Below, piece after piece: positions 53,561-63,890 of a stretch of DNA of 64,000 bases; the first letter of the stretch is position 1, and each line of letters starts with the position of its first letter. Source of the DNA: Ditylenchus dipsaci (lineage: Eukaryota > Nematoda > Chromadorea > Rhabditida > Anguinidae); NCBI GenBank assembly GCA_004194705.1, contig SADC01000169.1, positions 1 through 64,000 on the forward strand, written 5' to 3'. Under the pieces are notes generated by a model. The model ran no database searches and had not been told where the DNA came from. It saw only the letters and a list, made by a program, of their open reading frames with translations. A program made the translations under genes and the position numbers.

Positions 53561-53703
53561 CCAACAACCCACTCTCCACTCGCAGCCTTTTGTATAAGTC
53601 TTATTTGACTGCTATTAGTTGATTTTGAGGCAGGGAACAGCATATAAGTCTTGGTTTAGCACTAGGGGGATCCAAAATTCATATAGTTTTGGGAAATACT
53701 ATG

Positions 53704-53893
53704 TACAGTCAAACCTCGGCTATACGCCAACCCAGTAAACCGCCACCCTCGGTTAACCGCCACCCTAGATTTACTTTTTTTGTCTGAGGTTAGCCTATTC
53801 TCCGTCATCTGACCCTCCAGTTAACCGCCACCCCGGTCATCCACCACCCTGAGGTCGACCCCAGGGGTGGCGGTTGAACGAGGTGTGACTGTA
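53704..53893. mobile_element. ACAGTC-type MITE, tip CGGCTATACGCCAACC
   Basis: TACAGTCAAACCTCGGCTAT and an inverse right end (GGTTGAACGAGGTGTGACTGTA). Within, GTTAACCGCCACCC occurs three times. Confidence 0.75.
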
Positions 53894-54205
53894 ATGTAAA
53901 ATGCCTCGTAATCAAAAAAATTACCGTTGAGGTAGTGCCATTTTATACCAAAATCAGGCAACATATGCCATTGACCCCGCAATGGAAATTATGATGGAAA
54001 GTTTAAAACTTTTTGTGAAAAGTTTGTGAAAAATTTCATGCAAGTATCGCAAATATATGCAAGTAGAGCCTAATTTTTTTCTCATTATTCTTGGCGAAAT
54101 CTAAGAATTTATCGATGGCCTTATTTGACACTTTTTTGATGGCTGGAAAGCATACCCTCAAAGGAGTAACTTTAACTTAAATTAGCGACTAAATTTCAGT
54201 TACAC

Positions 54206-54313
54206 TACGTGTCCAATGACGCGGAAAAGTGTGATTGTGACTGCGACTGACGCTTCAAATCGATTTGAATTTACGTCGCAGTCGCAGTCACACTTTTCCG
54301 CGTCATTGGACAC
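54206..54313. repeat. Compact palindrome with about 45-bp arms
   Basis: GTGTCCAATGACGCGGAAAA and its inverse enclose AGTGTGANTGTGACTGCGAC and its inverse, around a GCTTCAAATCGATTTGAATT centre. CpG-rich for this region. Confidence 0.7.
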
Positions 54314-54409
54314 ACACTGTGATAGTTTATTGGATGCTATACTCCAAGCATATGGTATCGTAGATTAATGCGACTCCTAACATGGTCTGATTCACTTCAA
54401 ACATGGCCT

Positions 54410-54510
54410 AAAACTTACCTGTATGCGGTACTCAGGTGTCGGTACTACGTAGAGGTACTTAGGTGGTGATAGGTGGGAGTACCTTGCTGGTACCCAGGTG
54501 GTGGTGAAAT
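54410..54510. repeat. GGTACTCAGGTG-rich short repeats
   Basis: GCGGTACTCAGGTGTCGGTA and GGTACTTAGGTGGTGATAGG-type words, like those at 5690-5860. Confidence 0.5.
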
Positions 54511-54513
54511 CTC

Positions 54514-55390
54514 TTTTAAAAAACATTGAAAAAACAAAACCTAAATGTGTTTTGGATTTTAAAGACACCACCTAAAACAGAATTTTTCCAACCTCCTCGA
54601 AAGTAAAAAATTAAAACTGAGCATAATAAATTCCTTAGCAAAGCAAATTATAAACAGTGTTAGAAGCAATTACACTAAAATCATTCCGTAAAATTTTGCA
54701 ACATCATCAAAAAACTCATATCACATGGACAAACAAGGTGAAAAATAAAAACTTGCATTTTTTCGTGGTGAGTGTGGTGTGCATGGTGAGTAAAAACTCA
54801 ATAGTTTTTTTAATACATCAATTATTTGCTAGGATTCAAGTATTTGGCATACATAGTAAATTTTTTTAACTCCAAAGCAAGAGCTCAACCAAAACAATAG
54901 AAAAGGTCAACAAACTTTAGAGTAGAAAGAAACGCACTAGTAAAAACGCAAATTGTAAACTTTTCTGGACAAATAACAAAAGAATGTTCAAAGCCACAAA
55001 TAAAAAGCGTATGTCAAATGATTGATTTAGCCCGTCAATTTTTTTAATTTTGCGCAAAATGTTCAAAAATTTAAGAGGTAAATATTTTTTGCTCAAATAT
55101 GGCTTGAATATCAAATAATTAATTTTATGGGGTAAAACAGTTTGAGCCTTAATAAAATACAATTGCACGATGTACAGGGTGATCGAAAAAATTCGGAAAA
55201 TATTTTAAACTTTGCGCAGGTAGCTGTTAGTCTCATCGATTTCCCCAGAAAAATCGATGACAGTTGATTAGCTACTTGGGAACTCTTCGACGCGAAAAAC
55301 AAAAGGTGTGCATGAAATAATGGGATAAGGTGCAGATAAAAAATTTAAACTGTTCCGAACTTTTCGGCCACCTCTAGAAGACGTCATCGG
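54514..55390. other. No gene recognised
   Basis: AT-rich. An isolated ACAGGGTGATCGAAAAAATT at 55177 resembles the tips ACAGGGTGTCC (45024) and ACAGGGATGTCCC (38808), probably single ends of dead MITEs. Confidence 0.3.
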
Positions 55391-55394
55391 GCCC

Positions 55395-55645
55395 CCACTC
55401 ACTTGAACCTCAAAACACCCCCCCCCCCCAGTCAAATCAGCTTGGGGACCAAGGCAATGTTTTTTTGAAAACTTTTTATACCAATAACTTTTATCGGAAG
55501 CTTCAAAACATTTTTCTAATCTATTTTATACAAAAAATAATGGTATGAAAATTTTTCAAAAAAATTGCCTTGCTTCCCCAAGCTGATTTGACTGGGGGGT
55601 TGGGTCTCAGGGTCAAGTGAGTGGGGGGCTCAGGTTTAAGTGCTC
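55395..55645. mobile_element. Palindrome with C run and AATCAGCTTGGGGACCAAGG
   Basis: Arms pair from CCCCCACTCACTTGAACCTC through the C run, AGTCAAATCAGCTTGGGG and ACCAAGGCAATGTTTTTTTG to their inverses ending GAGTGGGGGGCTCAGG. Confidence 0.75.
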
Positions 55646-56554
55646 CTCTACTTCTATCTTCACAATCACAATAATATATCCATAAAAATAATATTAGACT
55701 ATTTCAGAAAAAGCCTTGCACACCAAAAAACCATAATGTTGTGTGCAAACCCGTTTTGCACACAACTAACACAAACACAGCCTAGAGAAGAGTAGTTGTT
55801 GATAAGTCCATCTGTTCAATCCACAACATTCTTTCTCTGACTATTTCCATATTTTTGGAGATATTGCAAAACTGTAGTCACAAAGTAAACAAAGTTTTCA
55901 TGATCTGCGCGAGAAATGACACAAAACCATGAGGCAAACACAATTGAATTTAGAAGCATAATAAAAGTTGGGAAATGGATGGAACAAGCAGAAAGTCGTT
56001 TGTCCAGCAAAAAAGAGGTTTTTTACCCCATGCTTCTTGTTAATCATATTGGTGCATTGTCGAAGAAAAGTGCTGGAAACCAGCCGCCATTAATATTTTG
56101 TGTGGTGGACCTTTTTGTTTCGCCTTGAAATTGATTCACTCATTTGATTGCTAAGAAATACACACCTCTTGGTGGTGTCTGACGAAATAAAGGGTTAGAT
56201 GGAGTAACATCGCTTCTCTTGAAAAATCATCAAACAACGTAATAGGCACCTAAGATACCCGAAGCTCTAAAAGATAACCATTAAAGGGTAAATGACCAAA
56301 AATACCCTAAAAGACCATCTATTTTTAAAAGAGGTATAAATAAAGGTACTGAAAGTTCAAATTGTTAGACCAGTTTGTCGTAATACTGTCGTAGAAAAAA
56401 GTAGTTTTGGCCGTACTTTCGGGTCACCTTTCAAAATTTTGAGGTAAAGAGACCAAAAATTAGAAGTAGCGGTAAGTATTACAACCCTCTGGGTAACACT
56501 TTAAATTTTAAAATTTTTTATGATAAAGTTGGAAGACAGAGTTTCATAAAATAT
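55646..56554. other. No gene recognised
   Basis: AT-rich. Open frames on both strands near 55816-56128 overlap each other and lack splice signals, so I do not call them. Confidence 0.3.
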
Positions 56555-57784
56555 AGACCGTATATTTCTGTAATAGGGCGGCCTGCCTCCCTATTTTGAA
56601 ACACCCAAAAATCGAAAAATTTTGAGCTCGATCTCAGGGTTCTTGGTGCTCAACCGAAATCGGTAAAGATGTATCGTTAAAGCTTGTGAGATTAAAAAAA
56701 AAGCAAAAAACCAGCTTTGCAAAATGTTTGCTCAGAGCTAAATCATAGATGCTTAAAGTTTAGGAGGCGCCTTATCACAGGAAGCAGAGTTGTGACTTTT
56801 GGGGCCTGCAAATGCATTCCTTCCGCTCTCGCCTTTTTCGTGGTCTGTGATGAACAAATCGTTGTGTCGAGCACTTCCAAGTATGAGGACAAAACAGCTT
56901 GGAAAGTCCTTCTAGATGTAATGCCGGAGGAAAAATGCTGCCGATATTCCGATATCTATGACCAAGCTAGAGACGTCTATTTTTGGCTCAGTTTCCTCTA
57001 GTGGTGCAAACAGAACAAAAATTTTAAGACAATGATGGCTACATGTACCTTATTTCCTCTAATTTAGAGGGCATCCCAAAAATATAATGGCCGACCGGGT
57101 TATCCGACATTTGCGCGCCGACATTTACGCGCGGAAACTTGCGCTCGCGAAACTTCCGCGCCAACATTTGCGCGACGACATTTCCGCGCGAAAATCGTTT
57201 TTCTGGTAAACCAGCTAGACGACCCTCCTGAACCACCCACAATGGTCCTGAACCATCTTTATTGGTTCTGAACCACACTCAATATTCCTAGGTTTGTCGA
57301 GCACCCCAAATTTTGGCATGGAGTACTTGAATTTTAACAACTGTTAGTCTGATCAAGAATATTAAGGGTTGGAGGTGGATAATCATTCGGGGTTGACGTT
57401 TATATTACATTTTCTCGAATTTACTCAATCTTGACCATCTCCCAGCGTACCATATAGTTGACATACCCACCGACTCTTAATGTTCGAGCCTTGACTACTT
57501 GAGTACCACCGCCTAGGTACATAGATGGGATTATTGGTATACTTAGTGAAGTTAGAACAAGATAATAAAAGGTAGATAAAGAACATTAAGGTGGATCAAT
57601 AATACTACTGTGGATATTTCAGGACCATTCAGGGTGATTGAGGACCAATAAAGATGGTTTAGGACCATTGTGTGTGTTCACGAGGGTCGTCTAGCTGGTT
57701 TAACAGAAATAGGATTTCGGCGCGGAAATGTCGTCGCGCAAATGTCGGATAACCGCCGGCCGCATAAATAAAGGAAATACGGTA
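56555..57784. mobile_element. Pogo-tip element with ORF remnant and nested fold-back
   Basis: Ends ACCGTATATTTCTGTAATAG with GGCGGCC and the inverse GGCCGCATAAATAAAGGAAATACGGTA. Inside, plus strand 56786-57001 reads VVTFGACKCIPSALAFFVVC to YSDIYDQARDVYFWLSFL and stop, possibly a transposase remnant, unrecognised. Fold-back 14 is inserted downstream. Confidence 0.55.
57091..57762. mobile_element. Fold-back element 14, arm word ACATTTGCGCGCCG
   Basis: Ends CCGGGTTATCCGACATTTGC and its inverse. The arms carry CGACATTTACGCGCGGAAA words, then CAGCTAGACGACCCTC and TCCTGAACCACCCACAATGG with inverses. The same word appears one-sided at 11395-11440 within the Harbinger-like relic. Confidence 0.8.
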
Positions 57785-58188
57785 TTCATAGTTTTGGGTC
57801 TCTCATGCCTCGTGGAAGTCTTTTGTTGCTACTATCAAATAAAAGTTTCTGGAAATCAGGCGGGCTTTTTTTTTTGCTTTTCTCCTGACTTCTCATAGGA
57901 TTATCGTAATAAAAATCAGAATTTATCAAGGGTGTAGGATGTAGAACTTGTAAAAATCGTTACGATAGAGTTTTTTCTACAAAATTTTGATGATTTTTCT
58001 TTGTAAACAATCATTGTTAAGAGCAGCGACATACCTTTTGCATATCTTTCTAAATCACAAATACGTGATTTAACTACAAAATTTTGCGATGTTATTCAGC
58101 TAAATATTTCGAAAGAGATTCTTAACATATTTGCACATCTCGGCTAAAATACCCAATAATTTTGTGTGCAGTGACTACACAGTCGACT

Positions 58189-58611
58189 CTCTTTATAAGA
58201 TACACCTCTGAAGTTCGTTCACGCCTTCGGTCCTACACTTTTTTCAACCTTATTTTTGAAATGTTTTGCCAGATGTGATTCGTCAGCCTAGTCAGAAATA
58301 TCGCAAGGATTCCGATTTTACTGATCTTTTTCGAAATCGAAAATAGTTTTGCCAGTAAGACCCGCAACGATCTATATAAGATACCCCTAAATCTTAAAAA
58401 ACGAATATTTTATGGAAAGCCTCGCCGGTCTTACTGGCAAAAATATTGTCGATTGCAAAAATGATCGGTAAAATCTGAATCCTTGCGATATTTGCGACTA
58501 GACTGACGAATCACATTCGGCAAAACGTTTCAGAAATTAGGTTGAAAAAAATGTCGGACCCAAGGCGAGAACAAACTTTAGGGGTGTATCTTATTGAGAG
58601 CGTCGACTGTA
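58189..58611. mobile_element. ACAGTC-type MITE, tip TCTTTATAAGATAC
   Basis: Tips ACAGTCGACTCTCTTTATAA and its inverse, then GAAGTTCGTTCACGCCTTCG, and ATATCGCAAGGATTCCGATT inside, mirrored. Its right end abuts the possible exon at 58613. Confidence 0.8.
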
Positions 58612-58612
58612 T

Positions 58613-58748
58613 AGCAGTTGACCAAACCGAAATTTATCAACCAGTCAAATGAGTTAGCAGACCAATTGAAGCTAGTCAAAGTATCGCTCCAAGCGTAGTT
58701 ACGAACATCGGGTTTCTTGTAATCTGCAAACCCATCACTCTCCTCCTC
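58613..58748 (-). CDS. Candidate exon of an unknown minus-strand gene
   Basis: Starts after the acceptor TTTCATTGCCAG and reads EEESDGFADYKKPDVRNYAW, then SDTLTSFNWSANSFDWLINF GLVN. The frame runs into the MITE at 58611 and soon stops there. It looks like real coding sequence; it could follow the exons at 60981-62578 in one gene. Confidence 0.4.
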
Positions 58749-58920
58749 CTGGCAATGAAATTAAATTCGCTGCTTTGATGTATGCAACTAAATATACAGC
58801 TGTTCACGGTATCCCGTCGGCAGAATCAATGTGTGATTGTCTCTCATTCTGTGAGAGGTCATTTCTGTAAGATGAGACCTTTCCTGTAAGTTTTTTGGGG
58901 GTGTAGGGCCGTAAATATCG

Positions 58921-59044
58921 TACAGTCAATCCTCGATATAAAGGCACCTGAAGTATGACGGATTTAGTCATGCGTTATATAAAATCAACGAAATTTCACC
59001 CTCAATATAGACACCTTCGTCCGTTGTATCAAGACTTGACTGTA
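58921..59044. mobile_element. ACAGTC-type MITE, tip GATATAAAGGCACC
   Basis: TACAGTCAATCCTCGATATA and an inverse end, with TTGTATCAAGACTTGACTGTA. 124 bases. Confidence 0.65.
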
Positions 59045-59232
59045 ATTAATGAACTACCCAGAATTATACAAAGTTCACCCATAGAAATAATTTTATTTAC
59101 ATGATACAGTTAATTTTGAGCGCTTTTCACCTTAAATATCTATAGCTGTTGATTGACTCGATCTCTCCATTGTTGCAAAAACTGTTTAGTGGGCGGTCTA
59201 AATTTCTCCCTTCTTCTCACTCTCATCCACAG

Positions 59233-59440
59233 AACTGGTTGGGCAAACATCCCAGAATGGGTGGATCAAGGAGGTCGATGGCATATTCTTCTCTTCTTTC
59301 TGCATCTCCATTTGCAGTTGACCCCTTTTTTGGACTTAGCTGCCGAGACTCCTTCACTGTTATCCAAATCACTGGATGAAAGGTCTTCGGACGAAGCAAC
59401 TGGACATGCTACCAATGGGGAAGTTCAGATATTAGTTTAG
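59233..59440 (+). CDS. Candidate terminal exon, unknown product
   Basis: After a good acceptor (TTCTCACTCTCATCCACAG), frame 3 reads TGWANIPEWVDQGGRWHILL, then FFLHLHLQLTPFLDLAAETP, then SLDERSSDEATGHATNGEVQ and ILV-stop. The middle could be a membrane helix. Another frame is also open for about 50 codons. There is no recognised family. Confidence 0.35.
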
Positions 59441-59619
59441 TCCTGAAATTTTTGTGCCTTAGAAATTGACCGAAAATTATAAAAATCCCGAAATTCGGTG
59501 AGAGATTTTGTATAGCCATCCTCGAGTTACTCTAAAAATAAGGTTGTCAAATGAGAATATACTCGAGTATATTCTCATTTGACATCCTTATCAAGCTCAA
59601 GAAAACTTGGATAAATTAG

Positions 59620-60440
59620 GGCGCTACCGGAGTATGCCCCCCCCCCAGAGGAATTTTTTTGAGCTTCTTTCATTTTTAGGAATTCCCTACAGGTTAAACA
59701 CGATAGAAGTGTTTCGGGCATTCTCCAACAGGAAAAGTTGATTTTTAGGGAAATTTTTGACCAAAAGTCGACTTTTTGTCTTGGGGGACCAAGGTAAACC
59801 ACCAAAAAGAGTACCTTGAGACTGTTAAAATATGGGATTGAGCATAGTTTTGACAACTGGGCCTACCGCATAAAGAAACTCTAGTATGCATGATTTTGTC
59901 TGAGTCACTTTGAGTCACTTTCGGGTGATTGGTGTCTAAGGTATGTGAGTGAGCGCATCTCAACTCTAAGCCCGCTGCACCCCAAAGGGGCGCAGGGGCT
60001 TAAACATGATTCCGATCAAGACACTTGATCATAAAATGCATATAGAGACTCTTTTTGCCCAGATCCAGTGACCAAAAAGGGTAGAATACCTGAAAAATAG
60101 TCATTTACCCTGAATTTTTTTTTCTGAAAATGGACATTTTACAAAGAAAAGTAGGTAAAAGCATTTTTTTATCGTTTTCAACGTGTAGAAAATGCCTAAA
60201 AATGGTTAAAATGGTGTTTTGAAGAAGTTCTAAAAAATTTAGGGTCATATTTTGCATATTTTTTGAAACACATTGCCTGAAGGGAACTTTTTTTTTGTCA
60301 AATACAACGTTTTTTTGTAAAACCCTCCTTTTTGGTGAAAATTTTGTTTTGGTATTTTCTTTCTGATTTTCTCATATGATATGATGATGGTTTTAATTGA
60401 AGTTATAAATAAATAAATAAAATATAAATATAAAAGTTAT
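59620..60440. repeat. Copy of the GTGTCTAAGGTATGTG and poly-C families
   Basis: 59625-59800 carries GGGCGCTACCGGAGTATGCC and a C run, as at 26870 and 27550, plus GGGGGACCAAGGTAAACC. 59845-60080 carries the GCCTACCGCATAAAGAAACT to AAGGTATGTGAGTG family. The rest is AT-rich. Confidence 0.6.
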
Positions 60441-60960
60441 GATGTACTAAATAGAAGATTTCGCCCGATTTTGTCAGGAAAAAAATTTCGGTTTTGCTGT
60501 TTTCTGTTCAACCTTTTTAATAGTGGAAGCACATCTGGTAGCCCTGCGAATCTAGTTTCCGATAAAGTATTATTTATTGCAACATCGCTGAAAAAAGTAT
60601 TACAAAAAGGTAAAAGTATGAACCAATTATTTTTCCTGGCTTGCTTTATACTTCTACTTTTCGTGCTTCATTTTACAAAGATATTGCAGCGAATTCTATC
60701 TCGTTAGAAAACAGAATCGCAGGGCTATTTTATGGTGATTTTACTTTTAGAAAAAGGTTGCAAAATTAAATAGAAAAACGCAAAACCGAAATTTGCGCCA
60801 AAAAAAAATAAATTTGCATTAAAAAATATCTTTTTTGCACCAAAAAATCAATATCTAAAAGATATCGTCCGGGCAATATCCCAACCCTTTCCAAAAGTCC
60901 CACGCAAAAAAAGTTGGATTTGAAATCTGGTATAAAACCGATGCGAACCTTTGTTCCACT
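60440..60960. mobile_element. TAGCCCTGCGAATCTAGTTT MITE and AT-rich flank
   Basis: Ends GGTAGCCCTGCGAATCTAGT (60536) and AACAGAATCGCAGGGCTAT (60709-60727) are inverted. The interior has GATAAAGTATTATTTATTGC and ATGAACCAATTATTTTTC, like 25600 and 34150. Confidence 0.65.
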
Positions 60961-60980
60961 TTTTTTTGAAAACCACTTAC

Positions 60981-61190
60981 TTCTCCTTATCTAAGAAGTC
61001 GAGCTGTTCCTCAAACAGTTTTCTAGCAGTATCCATGTTGCTACTAGGAGACTTGACCATCACTGATTGAGCCGGTTCGGCGGGATGCTAGGAGGTATGG
61101 TGGCTGAAGTCTCTTTGGTCTGACATCTTCTGAAGCACTGGATTCAGAAGATTGGCGGTGTTTATCGATCCTTCTGATGTTTTCAGAGAC
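60981..61190 (-). CDS. Candidate exon of an unknown gene, Ser-rich
   Basis: Flanked by the acceptor AAACTTTCAG and the donor GTAAGTGG. It reads VSENIRRIDKHRQSSESSAS EDVRPKRLQ, then, after a frame change near 61090, SPSSNMDTARKLFEEQLDFL DKEK. The frame change fits one or two missing bases, as in DUOX. No family is recognised. Confidence 0.5.
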
Positions 61191-61285
61191 CTGAAAGTTT
61201 AGACATAAGTTCTACATTTTTAGAGATAATATTTTTTCTCACCGGAAACACACTGCGAACACACCGCAAAAATATATTTTCTCAC

Positions 61286-61354
61286 CGCATTCGAGCTGGA
61301 TGTTGCTTTCCAGTCTTCCCAACCACGTTTCCGTATTATAATTAACGTGAACAG
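61286..61354 (-). CDS. Candidate exon, 69 bp
   Basis: Between the acceptor GATGTTTTGCAG and the donor GCG|GTGAGA. The most protein-like frame reads VHVNYNTETWLGRLESNIQL EC. Probably the same gene as 60981-61190 and 62391-62578. Confidence 0.4.
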
Positions 61355-61405
61355 CTGCAAAACATCAAATTCGATGGAAATGAGTATTTTGCGGTGAGAA
61401 AAAAG

Positions 61406-61820
61406 TACAGGGTGGGCCAATTATTTTGGAACACTTTAAACGATCATAACTTTTTTCTATGATGGAATTTCGAAATTCTGTAAACGCCATTCGACTCAGA
61501 ATCAAAAACAATTTTTTTGGTGCATGGAGCTCGAAAAAAAATTTTGGTTAAAATTTTCGAATTTGCCTTGGTCCCCCTGTGTTCTAAAAACGTCGATTTT
61601 TTGCACAACAACAACAAGCAGTGGCAAAAAATCGACGTTTTTAGAACACAGGGGGACCAAGGCAAATTCGAAATTTTGACCAAAAATTTTTTTCGAGCTC
61701 CATGCACCAAAAAAATTGTTTTTGGATTCTGAGTCGAATGGCTTTCACAGAATTTCGAAATTCCATCATAGAAAAAAGTTATGATCGTTTAAAGTGTTCC
61801 AAAAATTGGCCCACCCTGTA
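61406..61820. mobile_element. Near-perfect palindrome, about 200-bp arms
   Basis: TACAGGGTGGGCCAATTATT to the centre pairs with the inverse ending AATTGGCCCACCCTGTA. Only a few mismatches separate the arms, and the loop is about 16 bases (CAACAACAACAAGCAG). The arms contain GCCTTGGTCCCCCTGTG. It lies between exon candidates, flanked by TTTTGCGG on both sides. Such a perfect hairpin suggests recent insertion or correction between arms. Confidence 0.9.
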
Positions 61821-62390
61821 TTTTGCGGGAATATTTTTTTGCGATGAGGAAAAATACCATCTCATTTTTTATTTATCGTGAACGATAATTTTTTTGCCGC
61901 AAATTAGACAAAGTCACTAAGAGCCATGCACTTTTAGTGTTTTTCCCCAACAATGGCTTGATATTTTACACAGCCCTTTACCACTTTTTAGTACTTTTGG
62001 CAAAAAAATTCACGAAAATGCCTTGGAGATAAAGGTGAAATTTGGGTTCCATAAAAAAGTATTAGTTCATTATCGGAATTTCATTCAAAGTGCTGGTCTT
62101 CTTGTGGTTTTGTCTAAATTTGCAGCCAATCAGTGAATTTGCTGCAAAAAGTCTGTCTGCGGCAAAAAAGTATTGTTTGTTATGGCCAACCAAGCAGATT
62201 ATCTTTTGTTACTACCTATCACTTGTTCTTATTCGAAGTTGACGTTTTGTTTCAATTTAGTGGATAAATTTCAAGCAAAAGATTCTATAATTTTGCTGAT
62301 CTTTAAGTTAGAAAATTTAGGCTAAACTGCAGAATTTCTGACTCACGACATACGGCTGAAAAAGGTCAACTCTGGATTTGTCAAACTTAC

Positions 62391-62578
62391 TTTTTGACTG
62401 GCATGTTCCAATTCTACTATTTGATTCAATGTCTCCACATATTGTCTTAGTTTTCTTCAATAAGTGCTTGAACACAGATCTGAATATTGTGTAATTTTTA
62501 CCACATTTGAGTCCAGATTCAGTACGACCCACTATAGAGCGATTTTTTGCCGGCTTACTCAGTCGCACTATATCAGGA
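62391..62578 (-). CDS. Candidate exon of an unknown gene
   Basis: One frame is open over 188 bases up to the donor AAA|GTAAGT: PDIVRLSKPAKNRSIVGRTE, GLKCGKNYTIFRSVFKHLLK, KTKTICGDIESNSRIGTCQS. The upper boundary (AAACAAG) is a weak acceptor. Basic, cysteine-containing; no family recognised. Confidence 0.45.
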
Positions 62579-62614
62579 CTTGTTTGTATTCGACCATGCT
62601 CACGGTTGTCTGGT

Positions 62615-63890
62615 GGTCCCCCGCCAATTCAAATTTTTTTATAATCATTGATCATCTCTTCGGATTTTTAACTTAATTTCTAACACAAATAGCCTTTAAG
62701 TTCAGTTTTGTTTGAAACTCAACAAAAAAATTCGTACGGAAATTTTCGCTTTTGAAAAATAGTTATAGCTTGTAACTATTTTTCGACACGAAAGTAATAA
62801 TTAAAAAATAGTTACAGCATGTAACTATTTTTTAAAATTAACTAAAATTAACTGTAACTATTTTGGTTTTTGCTGCAGGCAGAGACGTAGCCAGAAAAAC
62901 CTGATAGGGGGGGGGGCGGGCTAAAGCTCTCCGAGAGGTCATTTTCCCTCACCGTTTTCAAGTTTTATAGTGTTTTTAATTAACAATTTTTTTCGAAAAA
63001 TCCCTCCCCCCCTCCTTCGGGGCGCAGGGGCTTGGGGCTTGGAGTTGAGATGCGCACACCCACATACCTTAGACACAAATCACTCGTAAGTGACTCTGGA
63101 TGCATGAAAAAGCATGCATACCAGAGTTTATTTATGCGGTAGGCCCAATATTCAAAACTATGTTCAACATTTTCTTGTTAGTGGGCCCTGTGTTATTAGT
63201 GGCCCCTTTTATTCCCTTCCCCTCCCTATACAGCCCAAAGTCGCCAATTTAAATTTTTCAAATTTTGACTAAAAAACCATGATACTCCCCTGTGGATCGA
63301 ATTTTTTTTTCAGAATCCAAAAACAGCCGGCTCTCTCAGGAAATCGGGGTCGAGAAACAAGAATATGGTGTTATCTCCTCCATCTGACAACTTCTCGTGG
63401 GAGGGGGATTCTGAACTCAAGCCCAGAAGCCAGTGGTCAAATGGTTTTTTGTGGTTTACTGAAGGGATTTTGAAGAGGGGTAACTTTGCACGAAAAATCA
63501 GATCGGATCATATTTACAGTCCGACGTACCTAATCTCTCAAATTACATACTAATGCATTCTAAACCATCTTAAACTATGATTTTGAGCGATTGAGCCCGT
63601 CAGACTGCAAATCTTATCCAATCTGTTTTTTCGTAAAAAGTTAACCCCCTTCAGTAAACCCCCAAAAACCAGTTATTTTTGGCCTTTGACCTTTTTGGTG
63701 TGGCATTTTAGGCCATCTGGTCTTTGCATACCTCTGAAATTTTCTCAAAATTGACTATTTCGTGCCGAAAAACTGCAGCGAAACCCAAAATAGTTGCACG
63801 CTGTAACTTTTTAAATTATTACTTTTGTGTCGAGTAATAGTTACAACAATAGCTAGAAAGGTCAAAATAGTTACTATGGTTGTCGATTGA
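62615..63890. mobile_element. Fold-back element 15, word TAGTTACAGCATGTAACTAT
   Basis: The left part (62615-62870) starts CCCCCGCCAATTCAAATTTT and repeats AAAAATAGTTACAGCATGTA. The right part (63780-63890) has inverted CTGTAACTTTTTAAATTATT words. The interior is mosaic: the G-run/TAGCCAGAAAAACC family (62880-63003), the GTATGTGGGTGTGCGCATCT family (63010-63240), half of the 32765-33590 palindrome (63180-63410) and a GCGATTGAGCCCGTC family copy (63560-63740). Confidence 0.6.
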
